A stretch of 64,000 bases of DNA from Streptomyces sp. NBRC 110611 (GCF_001590865.1 NZ_BBUY01000005.1:372001-436000), one strand, 5' to 3'; shown: positions 25,830 to 35,541, counted from the first letter of the stretch. Notes: generated by a model not told the origin, from the letters alone. Program-made: numbers and translations.

Positions 25830-27587
25830 ATGGCCTCGGTCCCTTCCCTCGCAGCCACGGTCAATCAGCGCGTCGCGGACGCCCTCTCGGCAGCCCTGCC
25901 GGAGGCCGGCGCCGCGGACCCGCTGCTGCGACGTAGCGACCGGGCGGATTTCCAGGCCAACGGGCTGCTGGCGCTGGCGAAGAAGCTCAAGGGCAACCCG
26001 CGGGAGCTGGCCACCCAGGTCGTCGGGGAGATCGCGGGCGGTGAGCTGCTCGCCGACGTCGAGGTCTCCGGCCCCGGCTTCCTGAACATCACGGTCACCG
26101 ACCAGGCGATCACCGAGGCGCTCGCCGCCCGCGCCGCCGACGGCGACCGCCTCGGCGTGCCGCGGAAGGCGAAGCCGGGCGTCACGGTCATCGACTACGC
26201 CCAGCCGAACGTGGCGAAGGAGATGCACGTCGGCCACCTGCGCTCGGCGGTCATCGGCGACGCCCTGCGCCACATGCTCGACTTCACCGGCGAGCGGACG
26301 ATCGGCCGGCACCACATCGGCGACTGGGGCACCCAGTTCGGCATGCTCATCCAGTACCTGATCGAGAACCCCGGCGAGCTGGCCCCGGCGGCCGACGTCG
26401 ACGGCGAGCAGGCGATGAGCAACCTGAACCGCGTCTACAAGGCGTCGCGCGCGGTCTTCGACGCCGACGAGGCGTTCAAGGAGCGGGCGCGGAAGCGGGT
26501 CGTCGCCCTGCAGTCCGGCGACAAGGAGACCCTCGACCTGTGGCAGCGGTTCGTGGACGAGTCGAAGGTCTACTTCTACTCGGTCTTCGAGAAGCTGGAC
26601 ATGGAGATCCGCGACGACGAGATCGTCGGCGAGTCCGCGTACAACGACATGATGGCGGAGACGGCGCGGCTCCTGGAGGAGTCCGGTGTCGCGGTGCGCT
26701 CCGAGGGCGCGCTGGTCGTCTTCTTCGACGACATCCGCGGCAAGGACGACCAGCCGGTGCCGCTCATCGTGCAGAAGGCGGACGGCGGCTTCGGCTACGC
26801 GGCCTCCGACCTCTCCGCGATCCGCAACCGCGTCCTCGGCCTCCAGGCGACGACGCTCCTGTACGTCGTCGACGTGCGGCAGTCGCTGCACTTCCGGATG
26901 GTCTTCGAGGCGGCCCGCCGGATGGGCTGGCTGAACGACGACGTCACCGCGCACAACATGGGCTACGGCACGGTGCTCGGCGCGGACGGCAAGCCGTTCA
27001 AGACGCGTGCGGGCGAGACAGTCCGCCTGGAGGACCTCCTCGACGAGGCGGTGCAGCGGGCCGCCGAGGTGGTGCGCGAGAAGGCGCGGGACCTCACCGA
27101 GGACGAGATCCAGGAGCGGTCCGCGCAGGTCGGCATCGGCGCGGTGAAGTACGCGGACCTGTCGACGTCGCCGAACCGCGACTACAAGTTCGACCTGGAC
27201 CAGATGGTGTCGCTCAACGGCGACACGTCCGTCTACCTCCAGTACGCGTACGCCCGTATCCAGTCGATCCTGCGCAAGGCCGGTGACACCAAGCCGGTCG
27301 CGCACCCGGAGCTGGGCCTGGCCACCGCGGAGCGGGCACTGGGCCTGCACGTGGACGCGTTCGGCGACACGGTCTTCGAGGCGGCCGCGGAGTACGCACC
27401 GCACAAGCTGGCCGCGTACCTGTACCAGCTGGCGTCGCTGTACACGTCGTTCTACGACCAGTGCCCGGTCCTGAAGGCCGAGACCCCGGCCCAGGTCGAG
27501 AACCGCCTCTTCCTGTGCGACGTGACGGCCCGCACGCTGCACCAGGGCATGGCACTCCTGGGCATCAGGACGCCCGAGCGCCTGTAG
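25830..27587 (+). CDS. argS: Arginine--tRNA ligase
   Basis: A 585-residue class I arginyl-tRNA synthetase. The N-terminal tRNA-recognition (Add1) domain covers residues 1-110. The HIGH motif is [17 protein letters not shown] near residue 130, and [17 protein letters not shown] carries the KMSK-equivalent near residue 385. The C-terminal helical anticodon-binding domain ends in GIRTPERL. The ATG at 25830 follows a weak purine-rich binding site. It ends at a hairpin shared with convergent hemB. Confidence 0.97.
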   Translation: MASVPSLAATVNQRVADALSAALPEAGAADPLLRRSDRADFQANGLLALAKKLKGNPRELATQVVGEIAGGELLADVEVSGPGFLNITVTDQAITEALAARAADGDRLGVPRKAKPGVTVIDYAQPNVAKEMHVGHLRSAVIGDALRHMLDFTGERTIGRHHIGDWGTQFGMLIQYLIENPGELAPAADVDGEQAMSNLNRVYKASRAVFDADEAFKERARKRVVALQSGDKETLDLWQRFVDESKVYFYSVFEKLDMEIRDDEIVGESAYNDMMAETARLLEESGVAVRSEGALVVFFDDIRGKDDQPVPLIVQKADGGFGYAASDLSAIRNRVLGLQATTLLYVVDVRQSLHFRMVFEAARRMGWLNDDVTAHNMGYGTVLGADGKPFKTRAGETVRLEDLLDEAVQRAAEVVREKARDLTEDEIQERSAQVGIGAVKYADLSTSPNRDYKFDLDQMVSLNGDTSVYLQYAYARIQSILRKAGDTKPVAHPELGLATAERALGLHVDAFGDTVFEAAAEYAPHKLAAYLYQLASLYTSFYDQCPVLKAETPAQVENRLFLCDVTARTLHQGMALLGIRTPERL

Positions 27588-27597
27588 GCGACACGCA

Positions 27598-27639
27598 CAA
27601 GGCCGGTTCGCTCAACTGCGGTGGAGCGGACCGGCCTTG
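27598..27639. terminator. Bidirectional hairpin between argS and hemB
   Basis: CAAGGCCGGTTCGCTC (27598-27613) pairs with GAGCGGACCGGCCTTG (27624-27639), a 16-bp stem with one G-T mismatch. It starts eleven bases after the argS stop codon and lies 22 bases beyond the hemB stop codon. Confidence 0.85.
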
Positions 27640-27660
27640 CGGGTACGGGCGGGGCGGGCG

Positions 27661-28650
27661 TCAGAGCCGACGCGCCACCTCCGTCGCCCAGTACGTCAGG
27701 ATCATGTGCGCGCCGGCCCGCTTGATGCCGGTCAGGGTCTCCAGGATCGCCCTGTCCCGGTCGATCCAGCCCTTCTCCGCGGCAGCCTCGATCATCGCGT
27801 ACTCACCGGAGATCTGGTACGCGGCGACGGGTACGTCCACGTCGGCCGCGATCTCCGCCAGCACGTCCAGGTAGGGCAGCGCCGGCTTGACCATCACCAT
27901 GTCGGCGCCCTCGTCCAGGTCGAGGGCCAGCTCCCGCAGGGATTCCCGCAGGTTGGACGGGTCCTGCTGGTACGTCTTGCGGTCGCCCTTCAGCGACGAG
28001 CCGACCGCCTCCCGGAACGGGCCGTAGAACGCGGACGAATACTTCGCGGTGTAGGCGAGGATCGAGACGTCCTCGTGGCCGGTCTGGTCCAACGCGTCGC
28101 GGATGACGCCGACCTGACCGTCCATCATGCCGCTGGGGCCGACGACATGGACGCCCGCATCGGCCTGGACCTGCGCCATCTCGGCGTAGCGCTCCAGCGT
28201 CGCGTCGTTGTCCACCCGCCCGTCGGCATCGAGCACACCGCAGTGGCCGTGGTCGGTGTACTCGTCCAGGCACAGGTCCGACATCACGACGAGATCGTCG
28301 CCGACCTCGGCCTTCACATCGCGGATGGCCTGCTGGAGGATGCCGTCCGGGTCGGTGCCGGCGGTGCCCAGCGCGTCCTTCTTCGCGTCCTCGGGGACGC
28401 CGAAGAGCATGATCCCGGCGACGCCCGCCTCGACCGCCTCCGCGGCGGCCTTCCGCAGCGTGTCGCGGGTGTGCTGGACGACGCCCGGCATGGCGTTGAT
28501 CGGCACCGGCTCGCCGATGCCCTCCCGTACGAACGCGGGGAGGATCAGGTCGGCCGGGTGCAGACGGTGCTCGGCGACCATCCGCCGCATGGCGGGGGTG
28601 GTACGCAGCCGCCGTGGCCGCGCCCCGGGAAAGCTTCCGTACTTCGTCAT
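27661..28650 (-). CDS. hemB: Delta-aminolevulinic acid dehydratase (porphobilinogen synthase)
   Basis: A 329-residue enzyme that condenses two aminolevulinates to porphobilinogen. Active-site lysines lie in [16 protein letters not shown] and [28 protein letters not shown] is the metal-binding region with two cysteines, and the substrate loop [12 protein letters not shown] is intact. The ATG at 28650 ([16 protein letters not shown]) is the standard start. It lies in trans to the rex-hem operon 2 kb away, separated by two plus-strand genes. Confidence 0.97.
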   Translation of the reverse strand: MTKYGSFPGARPRRLRTTPAMRRMVAEHRLHPADLILPAFVREGIGEPVPINAMPGVVQHTRDTLRKAAAEAVEAGVAGIMLFGVPEDAKKDALGTAGTDPDGILQQAIRDVKAEVGDDLVVMSDLCLDEYTDHGHCGVLDADGRVDNDATLERYAEMAQVQADAGVHVVGPSGMMDGQVGVIRDALDQTGHEDVSILAYTAKYSSAFYGPFREAVGSSLKGDRKTYQQDPSNLRESLRELALDLDEGADMVMVKPALPYLDVLAEIAADVDVPVAAYQISGEYAMIEAAAEKGWIDRDRAILETLTGIKRAGAHMILTYWATEVARRL

Positions 28651-28720
28651 GCCACCCACGCTACGCCCGCCGCGCCCCCGCCTTTGCCGACGTCGCGTCG
28701 GCAGTCGCGGCAGCGCCCCG

Positions 28721-28774
28721 GCGGGTATCGGCGGGTATCGACGGGTAGCGGCGAGCGCCGGCGAGTACCGGCGG
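28721..28774. repeat. 10-bp tandem repeats upstream of hemB
   Basis: GCGGGTATCG occurs at 28721 and 28731, followed by ACGGGTAGCG, GCGAGCGCCG and GCGAGTACCG in strict 10-bp register. A small dyad, CACCC-AAA-GGGTG, lies at 28793-28805. The array occupies the divergent spacer between hemB and the ferredoxin/MBL gene. Confidence 0.65.
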
Positions 28775-28941
28775 CACCAGGAAGCGACATTACACCCAAA
28801 GGGTGATGAACAGCCCTCGTCAGAGCAGCGGGCTGCCGCAAGTACAAGATCCGGACACTCTTCCTTTATCCGCACGGGACGGGATACCCCTGGAGAAGGA
28901 GCGGCCGGCCGGCGGCCGCAGCGCACCGAGGGGAGCGGGTC

Positions 28942-29829
28942 ATGACCGATGAACGGTCTGCGCACGGCTGGTATGTGGATGAGCGGTGCACGAACTGCGA
29001 CGTCGCCCGGCAGCTCGCCCCCGGCCTGATCGGTGAGGCCGACGGCCGCTCGGTCGTCCTGCGCCAGCCGCGCGGCCGCAGCGAGATCCGGCAGTTCCAC
29101 GCCGCCGCACACGCCTGTCCCACCCGGTCGGTCCGTCCTCCGGACGGGCGGCTGGACGCGGCATCGGATCCCTTTCCGATGGCCCTGGACGACGTCGTGC
29201 AGCTGTGCGGACACAACTCCCCCCACACCGCGGGGGCCAACTCCTACCTGCTGCGCCGCCCTGATGGCAGCACGATGATGGTGGACACGCCGCGCTGGAG
29301 CGCTTCGCTGGCCCAGCGCTACGAGGCGCCGGGCCCCGTCACCGATGTCCTGCTCACCCACCGCGACCACGCCGCGCACGGCCGCCGCTACGCCGACCGC
29401 TTCGGGGCCCGGTTGTGGATCCACGAGGGCGACCTCGACGCCGCCCCGGACGCCGACCGTGTGCTGCGCGGCACCGATCCGGTGGAGATCGCCGAAGGGG
29501 TGATCGCCTTCCCCCTCCCCGGGCACACGCGAGGCAGCGTGCTCTTCCTCGCGGACGAGCGGTACTGCTTCAGCGGCGACAGCTTCTACTGGTCGCGTAC
29601 GACAGCGGACATCGAGGTGGCCGACAGTGTCACCTGGTACTCCATCGAGGAGCTGGCCGCCTCCCTGGCCCGGACCGCCGACCGGCTGCGCTTCGAGTGG
29701 CTGCTGCCGGGCCACGGCGACCGCCGGCACCTGCCCGCCGACGACATGGCCCGGCGGCTGCGGCGGCTGACGGCGCGTACCCGCGAACTCCGGCCCCGCC
29801 CCGTCGACTTCAGCGCGCTGCGCTGGTAG
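28942..29829 (+). CDS. Ferredoxin-like/MBL-fold hydrolase fusion protein
   Basis: A 295-residue fusion. Residues 1-70 look like a small ferredoxin: CTNCD near residue 14 and a CP dipeptide in [10 protein letters not shown] near residue 58 give three cysteines, enough for a 3Fe-4S but not a classical 4Fe-4S site. From about residue 80 a metallo-beta-lactamase fold follows, with [20 protein letters not shown] (HxHxDH-like; first His replaced by the THRDH arrangement), [20 protein letters not shown] and LLPGHGDR. A redox-linked hydrolase is inferred; substrate unknown. GGGGAG precedes the ATG. Confidence 0.85.
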   Translation: MTDERSAHGWYVDERCTNCDVARQLAPGLIGEADGRSVVLRQPRGRSEIRQFHAAAHACPTRSVRPPDGRLDAASDPFPMALDDVVQLCGHNSPHTAGANSYLLRRPDGSTMMVDTPRWSASLAQRYEAPGPVTDVLLTHRDHAAHGRRYADRFGARLWIHEGDLDAAPDADRVLRGTDPVEIAEGVIAFPLPGHTRGSVLFLADERYCFSGDSFYWSRTTADIEVADSVTWYSIEELAASLARTADRLRFEWLLPGHGDRRHLPADDMARRLRRLTARTRELRPRPVDFSALRW

Positions 29830-29930
29830 CGGCCCGACCGAGCGGGCGCCACCGCCCCGGCGCGGCAAGATGGCGCATATGAAGCGGTGACGGACCCCGC
29901 ATCACGACCGCCGGTGACTACGATGCCCTG

Positions 29931-30497
29931 GTGATCAACTCTCCCGTCACCGCACCGTTCGGCCGCTTCGACGAGGCCTGGCCGGCCGTCGACCGCCCGG
30001 AGCTGCTGGCGGTGTCCACGGCCGAGGCTCTGCGCGCGTGGGAGGGGCCCGAGCCGGTGGAGTCGGTGCTGGTCGTCGACACCGATCCGGAGAAGGCCGA
30101 CACCGCCGTCTTCTGCGCGGCCTACGACGTACCGCCGGACGCCTCCGCGAACTGTGTGGTGATCGCCGCCAAGCGGGGCCAGGAGGTGACCTTCGCGGCG
30201 TGCGTGGCACTGGCGACCACCCGGGTCGACGTCAACAGGACGGTCCGCAAGCACCTCGGTGCCCGTAAGGCCTCCTTCGCGCCGATGGACACCGCCGTCG
30301 CCGAGACGGCGATGGAGTACGGCGGGATCTCCCCGCTGGGGCTGCCCGGCCACTGGCCCGTCCTGGTCGACGAAGCCGTGGCCGCGGCCCCGCACGTGCT
30401 CGTCGGAAGCGGCCGGCGCCGGGGCAAGGTGATCCTTCCCGGCCGTTTCCTGGCCCGGCTTCCGCACGCCGAGGTCGTTCCGGGGCTGGCCGGCTGA
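29931..30497 (+). CDS. YbaK/EbsC (aminoacyl-tRNA deacylase-like) family protein
   Basis: A 188-residue protein whose C-terminal two thirds match the YbaK editing fold: VVIAAKRGQEVTFAACVALA, VRKHLGARKASFAPMD, EYGGISPLGLPGHWPVLVDEA and HVLVGSGRRRGKVILPGR. Free-standing members remove mischarged amino acids from tRNA; the specificity here is unknown. The GTG at 29931 lacks a binding site but has TACGAT exactly six bases upstream, the pattern of a leaderless actinobacterial transcript. Convergent with the hem operon. Confidence 0.85.
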   Translation: MINSPVTAPFGRFDEAWPAVDRPELLAVSTAEALRAWEGPEPVESVLVVDTDPEKADTAVFCAAYDVPPDASANCVVIAAKRGQEVTFAACVALATTRVDVNRTVRKHLGARKASFAPMDTAVAETAMEYGGISPLGLPGHWPVLVDEAVAAAPHVLVGSGRRRGKVILPGRFLARLPHAEVVPGLAG

Positions 30498-30556
30498 GGC
30501 CGTACGACGGGATACGAAGGGAACGGGCGCGCCTTGCGCAGGGAGGACAACACGCG

Positions 30557-30589
30557 GAAGGGGCGCCCCGGGAACCGGGACACCCCTTC
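30557..30589. terminator. Hairpin after cobA/hemD
   Basis: GAAGGGG (30557-30563) pairs with CCCCTTC (30583-30589), and CCCGG/CCGGG continue the stem with two mismatches between. It lies in the 114-bp convergent gap and probably ends the hem operon. Confidence 0.65.
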
Positions 30590-30611
30590 TGAGCGGTCTG
30601 CCGAGCGGCTG

Positions 30612-32264
30612 CTACGGAGTGGCCCGCCGCCGGCGTGCCCCCGGGCGCCGTTCGCTCGGGCGGGTCACCGGGTCGCCCGCCTCCAGGGCGGTGTCCCGGC
30701 GCTTCGCGCCGAAGTCCGCGAGCGCCTCGGCCAGCTTGTGCACCGAGGGCTCGGGGGACATGACGTCCACGCGCAGCCCGTGCTCCTCGGCCGTCTTGGC
30801 GGTGGCCGGGCCGATACAGGCGATCACGGTGACGTTGTGCGGCTTGCCGGCGATGCCGACCAGGTTCCGGACCGTCGAGGACGAGGTGAACAGGACCGCG
30901 TCGAAGCCGCCGCCCTTGATGGCCTCGCGGGTCTCGGCCGGCGGGGGCGAGGCGCGCACGGTGCGGTAGGCGGTGACGTCGTCGACCTCCCAGCCGAGCT
31001 CGATCAGGCCCGCCACCAGGGTCTCGGTGGCGATGTCGGCGCGCGGGAGGAAGACCCGGTCGATGGGGTCGAAGACCGGGTCGTACGGCGGCCAGTCCTC
31101 CAGGAGGCCGGCCGCGGACTGCTCGCCGCTCGGGACCAGGTCGGGCTTGACGCCGAAGGCGATCAGGGCCTTGGCGGTCTGCTCGCCGACGGCCGCGACC
31201 TTGATGCCGGCGAAGGCGCGGGCGTCGAGGCCGTACTCCTCGAACTTCTCGCGGACGGCCTTGACGGCGTTGACCGACGTGAAGGCGATCCACTCGTAGC
31301 GGCCGGTGACCAGGCCCTTGACGGCGCGCTCCATCTGCTGCGGGGTGCGCGGCGGTTCGACGGCGATGGTCGGCACCTCGTGCGGCACCGCGCCGTAGGA
31401 CTCCAGCTGGTCGGAGAGCGACTTGGCCTGCTCCTTCGTACGCGGTACGAGGACCTTCCAGCCGAACAGCGGCTTGGACTCGAACCACGACAGGCGGTCG
31501 CGCTGCTCGGCGGCGCCGCGCTCACCGACCACGGCTATGACCGGCTGGCCGCCGTCCGGCGAGGGCAGCACCTTGGCGGCCTTGAGCACCTGGGCGACCG
31601 AGCCGAGGGTCGCGGTCCAGGTGCGCTGGCGGGTGGTGGTCCCGGCGACGGTGACGGTGAGCGGGGTGTCGGGCTTGCGGCCGGCGGACACCAGCTCACC
31701 GGCGGCCGCGGCCACCGCGTCGAGGGTGGTGGAGACCACGGCGGTGGCGTCGCTGCTGCCCAGCTCGGACCAGCAGCGGTCGTCGGCGCTGCGGGCGTCG
31801 ACGAAGCGGACGTCGGTGCCCTGTGCGTCGCGCAGCGGGACCCCGGCGTAGGCGGGCACGCCGACGGCGGCCGCGATACCGGGGACGACCTCGAAGACGA
31901 TGCCTTCGGCCGCGCAGGCCAGCATCTCCTCGGCGACGTTGCCGTCCAGACCGGGATCACCGGAGACGGCACGGACGACCCGCTTGCCCGCGCGGGCGGC
32001 CGCCATGACAAGATTGGCGGTGTCCCTAAGGGAAGGGACGTCGGCGGGGATTGACGCCTCGTCAGCTGACGCCTGCAGCGGTGTGTCCACCTGTGCGCGC
32101 GCGTGCACACGCACGACGTCCAGCACCTGCGGGTCGGCGATCAGTACGTCCGCGGAGGCCAGCGCCTCCACCGCACGCAGCGTCAGCAGGCCCGGGTCTC
32201 CCGGCCCGGCACCGAGGAAGGTGACCTGGCCGGAGGCGGAGTGGTTCGGGGCGGTGGGGTTCAA
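30612..32264 (-). CDS. hemD: Bifunctional uroporphyrinogen-III C-methyltransferase/synthase
   Basis: A 550-residue fusion (CobA/HemD type). The N-terminal half is a SUMT-like methyltransferase with VTFLGAGPGDPGLLTLRAVE and VVRAVSGDPGL, and VVPGIAAAVGVPAYAGVPL; it makes precorrin-2. The C-terminal half, from about residue 265 (FGWKVLVPRTKEQAKSL), is uroporphyrinogen-III synthase, which closes the tetrapyrrole ring. The start codon is TTG and overlaps the hemC stop codon as TTGA. The fusion places haem and sirohaem/cobalamin entry points on one chain. Last gene of rex-hemA-hemC-hemD. Confidence 0.95.
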   Translation of the reverse strand: MNPTAPNHSASGQVTFLGAGPGDPGLLTLRAVEALASADVLIADPQVLDVVRVHARAQVDTPLQASADEASIPADVPSLRDTANLVMAAARAGKRVVRAVSGDPGLDGNVAEEMLACAAEGIVFEVVPGIAAAVGVPAYAGVPLRDAQGTDVRFVDARSADDRCWSELGSSDATAVVSTTLDAVAAAAGELVSAGRKPDTPLTVTVAGTTTRQRTWTATLGSVAQVLKAAKVLPSPDGGQPVIAVVGERGAAEQRDRLSWFESKPLFGWKVLVPRTKEQAKSLSDQLESYGAVPHEVPTIAVEPPRTPQQMERAVKGLVTGRYEWIAFTSVNAVKAVREKFEEYGLDARAFAGIKVAAVGEQTAKALIAFGVKPDLVPSGEQSAAGLLEDWPPYDPVFDPIDRVFLPRADIATETLVAGLIELGWEVDDVTAYRTVRASPPPAETREAIKGGGFDAVLFTSSSTVRNLVGIAGKPHNVTVIACIGPATAKTAEEHGLRVDVMSPEPSVHKLAEALADFGAKRRDTALEAGDPVTRPSERRPGARRRRATP

Positions 32265-33241
32265 AGTGCTCGCTCCCCCATAAGACCGGCCGCACCCTTG
32301 GCGAGCATCTCGGCGGCGAGTTCCCGGCCCAGCTGCTGCGGGACCGACACATCGTCGGGAGAGGCGGGTACGTGCCCGGTGGTGGACAGCTGCACCAGCG
32401 TGCTGCCGTCGGTCGTGCCGACGACACCGCGCAGGTGCAATTCGGTGACAGCCTGTTCACCGGCCAGATCGGCCAGCGCTCCCACGGGTGCGGAGCAGCC
32501 GGCCTCCAGGGCGGCGAGCAGGGAACGCTCGGCGGTCACGGCGGCCCGGGTACCCGGGTCGTCGAGCTCGGCGAGCGTGGCGACGAGGTCTGCGTTCGCG
32601 GCAGCGCACTCGATCGCCAGTGCCCCCTGGCCGGGGGCGGGCAAAACCACGTCGGGCGACAGCAGTTCGGTCGCCTCGTCGATCCGGCCGATCCGGGTGA
32701 GTCCGGCGGCGGCCAGGACCACCGCGTCCAGTTCACCCTTCGCGACGAAACCGATGCGGGTGTCGATGTTCCCGCGTATCGGGACGCACTCGATCCGCCG
32801 GCCCAGGGACCGGGCCCAGGCGTTGAGCTGCGCCATCCGCCTCGGGGAGCCGGTGCCCACGCGGGCGCCGTCGGGCAGCTGCGCGAAGGTGAGCCCGTCC
32901 CGGGCGATCAGCGCGTCACGGGGGTCTTCCCGTACGGGGATCGCGGCCAGGGCGAGGTCCTCGGGCTGCCCGGTGGGCAGGTCCTTGAGGGAGTGGACGG
33001 CGAAATCGATGTCCCCGGCGAGCAGCGCGTCGCGCAGCGCGGAGACGAAGACGCCGGTGCCGCCGATCTGCGCGAGGTGCTCGCGGGAGGTGTCACCGTA
33101 CGTGGTGATCTCCACCAGCTCGACGGGACGGCCGGTCAGCTCGCGGACCGCGTCGGCGACCTGCCCGGACTGGGCCATGGCGAGCGCGCTGCGCCGGGTG
33201 CCGAGCCGCAGCGCTGTGGCGGTGGTGGTGCTGTCGTTCAT
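32261..33241 (-). CDS. hemC: Hydroxymethylbilane synthase (porphobilinogen deaminase)
   Basis: A 326-residue enzyme that polymerises four porphobilinogens. Family landmarks are LRLGTRRSALAMAQS at the N terminus, FVSALRDALLAGDIDFAVHS, DLPTGQPEDLALAAIPVRED and GTGSPRRMAQL. The dipyrromethane-attaching cysteine is in LEAGCSAPVGALA. The ATG overlaps the hemA stop codon as ATGA and its own stop overlaps the TTG of hemD, so the operon is translationally coupled throughout. Confidence 0.97.
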   Translation of the reverse strand: MNDSTTTATALRLGTRRSALAMAQSGQVADAVRELTGRPVELVEITTYGDTSREHLAQIGGTGVFVSALRDALLAGDIDFAVHSLKDLPTGQPEDLALAAIPVREDPRDALIARDGLTFAQLPDGARVGTGSPRRMAQLNAWARSLGRRIECVPIRGNIDTRIGFVAKGELDAVVLAAAGLTRIGRIDEATELLSPDVVLPAPGQGALAIECAAANADLVATLAELDDPGTRAAVTAERSLLAALEAGCSAPVGALADLAGEQAVTELHLRGVVGTTDGSTLVQLSTTGHVPASPDDVSVPQQLGRELAAEMLAKGAAGLMGERAL

Positions 33242-34632
33242 GACCGCTCCCGTGCTTCGTGGCTGCCGCCGGGCGTGTCGGCACGGCTGACGGCAGCGAC
33301 CGTCTGAGGGTCGAGGTCGAAGAGTTCCCGCAGCGCGTCCGCGTAGCCGGCGCCGCCGGGCTCGCTGGCGAGCTGCTTGACCCGCACGGTGGGTGCGTGC
33401 AGGAGCTTGTCGACGACGCGGCGCACGGTCTGGGTGATCTCGGCGCGCTGCTTGTCGTCCAGGTCCGGGAGGCGGCCGTCGAGCCGGGCGATCTCGCTGG
33501 TGACGACGTCGGCGGCCATGGTGCGCAGGGCGACCACGGTGGGGGTGATGTGCGCGGCGCGCTGGGCGGCGCCGAAGGCGGCGACCTCGTCGGAGACGAT
33601 GCCGCGCACCTTGTCCACGTCGGCCGCCATCGGCCCCGCCGACGGAGTCGGCTGATCGGACGCCGTTGCGGACGCGTCGGCCAGCGACTCGATGTCGACG
33701 AGGTGCGCGCCCTCGATCCGGTGCACCGCGGCGTCGATGTCGCGGGGCATCGCGAGGTCGAGCAGGTACAGAGCGCTCTCACGGCCGCGGACCGCGGCTT
33801 CGATCATGCTGCTGGTCAGCAGCAGCCCGGTCGCTCCCGTGCAGGAGATCACGATGTCGGCGACCGCCAGCTCGTGCTCGATACAGCTCATGGCCGCGGC
33901 GCGGGCGCGCAGCTTGTTGACGGCACCTGGCCCGCCCGGCTCGGTGAGGAGCTGGACGAGCCGCTCGGCCCGCTCGACGGTGCGGTTGGCGACCGCCAGC
34001 TCACCGATGCCGTTGCGGACGAGGGTGGTGGCGGACAGCGACGACATCGAGCCGGCGCCGATGACCAGCGCCCGCTTGCCGTGCGCCCAGGCCGCCACGT
34101 CCTGGCCGGCCGCGAGCTGCTCGAGGCCGAAGGTGACCAGCGACTGGCCGGCCTTGTCGATACCGGTCTCGCTGTGGGCGCGCTTGCCGACCCGGAGGGC
34201 CTGCTGGAACAGGTCGTTCAGCAGCCGGCCCGCGGTGTGCACTTCCTGGGCGACGGCCAGCGCGTCCTTGATCTGGCCGAGGATCTGGCCCTCGCCGACG
34301 ACCATCGAGTCCAGGCCGCAGGCCACCGAGAAGAGGTGGTGGACGGCGCGGTCCTCGTAGTGGACGTAGAGGTAGGGGGTGAGCTCCTCCAGGCCGACGC
34401 CGCAGTGCCGGGCCAGCAGGGTGGACAGCTCGGCGACACCGGCGTGGAACTTGTCCACGTCGGCGTAGAGCTCGATGCGGTTGCAGGTGGAGAGCACCGC
34501 GGACTCGGTGACCGGCGCGGCCGACACCGCGTCCCGCAGCAGCTTGCCGCGCGCCTCGGGGGCGAGCGCGGCCCGCTCCAGCACGCTCACCGGCGCGCTG
34601 CGATGGCTCAGTCCGACAACAAGGAGACTCAT
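33238..34632 (-). CDS. hemA: Glutamyl-tRNA reductase
   Basis: A 464-residue enzyme catalysing the first committed step of C5 tetrapyrrole synthesis. The catalytic cysteine is Cys50 in LSTCNRIELYA. GEGQILGQIKDALAVA, the NADPH-binding ALVIGAGSMSSLSATTLVRNG and the C-terminal dimerisation helix are present. An insertion (SLADASATASDQPTPSAG) precedes the spinal helix. The ATG overlaps the rex stop codon as ATGA. Expression should respond to NADH/NAD through the Rex operator ahead of rex. Confidence 0.97.
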   Translation of the reverse strand: MSLLVVGLSHRSAPVSVLERAALAPEARGKLLRDAVSAAPVTESAVLSTCNRIELYADVDKFHAGVAELSTLLARHCGVGLEELTPYLYVHYEDRAVHHLFSVACGLDSMVVGEGQILGQIKDALAVAQEVHTAGRLLNDLFQQALRVGKRAHSETGIDKAGQSLVTFGLEQLAAGQDVAAWAHGKRALVIGAGSMSSLSATTLVRNGIGELAVANRTVERAERLVQLLTEPGGPGAVNKLRARAAAMSCIEHELAVADIVISCTGATGLLLTSSMIEAAVRGRESALYLLDLAMPRDIDAAVHRIEGAHLVDIESLADASATASDQPTPSAGPMAADVDKVRGIVSDEVAAFGAAQRAAHITPTVVALRTMAADVVTSEIARLDGRLPDLDDKQRAEITQTVRRVVDKLLHAPTVRVKQLASEPGGAGYADALRELFDLDPQTVAAVSRADTPGGSHEARERS

Positions 34633-35447
34633 GCCGGCATCACGGCGGGCACATCCCCGTCAGGTCCCTTGCGGTCGCCCGTGATGGCGGCGGACTCGCC
34701 GGTGAGGGCGGCGGATTCGGCCGCCGCGACGGCGGCGGCGCGGCCGGCCGCGGCGGCCGGAGCGCCGGCCCCGGGCGCGGTCTCCTCGCCGGCCTTGCGC
34801 TGCTCGTGGAAGGCGAGGATCTGGAGCTCTATCGACAGGTCGACCTTCCGTACGTCCACCCCGTCGGGGACGGTCAGTACGGTCGGCGCGAAGTTGAGGA
34901 TCGAGGTGACACCGGCGGCGACCAGGCGGTCGCAGACCTGCTGGGCGGCACCGGCGGGCGTGGCGATGACGCCGATCGAGACACCGTTGCTCTGGATGAT
35001 GTCTTCCAGCTCGTCGGTGTGCTGGACGGCAATACCGGCGACCGGCTTGCCCGCCATGGCCGGATCGGCGTCGATCAGCGCGGCGACCCGGAACCCGCGG
35101 GAGGCGAAGCCGCCGTAGTTGGCGAGCGCGGCGCCGAGGTTACCGATACCGACGATGACGACCGGCCAGTCCTGGGTCAGGCCCAGCTCGCGGGAGATCT
35201 GGTAGACGAGGTACTCCACGTCGTAGCCGACGCCGCGGGTCCCGTAGGAGCCGAGGTAGGAGAAGTCCTTGCGCAGCTTCGCGGAGTTGACTCCCGCCGC
35301 GGCGGCGAGCTCCTCGGAGGAGACCGTGGGGACCGAACGCTCGGAGAGCGCGGTCAGCGCGCGCAGATACAGCGGAAGCCGGGCGACGGTGGCCTCGGGA
35401 ATCCCTCGGCTTCGGGTCGCCGGTCGGTGTGTTCGGCCAGTTGCCAC
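34629..35447 (-). CDS. rex: Redox-sensing transcriptional repressor Rex
   Basis: A 272-residue NADH/NAD-sensing repressor. The winged helix covers residues about 15-90 (IPEATVARLPLYLRALTAL, LRKDFSYLGSYGTRGVGYDV). A Rossmann domain follows with VIVGIGNLGAALANYGGF, VAALIDADPAMAGKPV and IVTP-type ATPAGAAQQV. The Ala/Gly-rich C-terminal tail is longer than in S. coelicolor Rex. The GTG at 35447 (ATGRTHRPATRSRGIP) is chosen by similarity. Rex releases DNA when NADH rises, so the operon is induced under oxygen limitation. A Rex operator lies about 80 bases upstream. Confidence 0.95.
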   Translation of the reverse strand: MATGRTHRPATRSRGIPEATVARLPLYLRALTALSERSVPTVSSEELAAAAGVNSAKLRKDFSYLGSYGTRGVGYDVEYLVYQISRELGLTQDWPVVIVGIGNLGAALANYGGFASRGFRVAALIDADPAMAGKPVAGIAVQHTDELEDIIQSNGVSIGVIATPAGAAQQVCDRLVAAGVTSILNFAPTVLTVPDGVDVRKVDLSIELQILAFHEQRKAGEETAPGAGAPAAAAGRAAAVAAAESAALTGESAAITGDRKGPDGDVPAVMPA

Positions 35448-35512
35448 GGTGCTCCTGCGGGTAGAGCGGGGCTGCGGGCGCCCGTCTGGAACCCGACCGC
35501 CCTGTCCACTGC

Positions 35513-35541
35513 AGGCTATGTCTTTGTGAACGCGTGCACAA
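35513..35541 (-). promoter_or_regulatory. rex operon promoter with Rex operator (ROP)
   Basis: TGTGAACGCGTGCACA (35525-35540) matches the Rex operator consensus TGTGAACNNNTTCACA at all but one position and extends into an 11-bp dyad. On the minus strand TTGTGC (35541-35536) and TAGCCT (35518-35513) are 17 bases apart, so the operator fills the -35/-10 spacer of a candidate promoter ahead of rex. Autoregulation by Rex is known in S. coelicolor. Confidence 0.85.
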
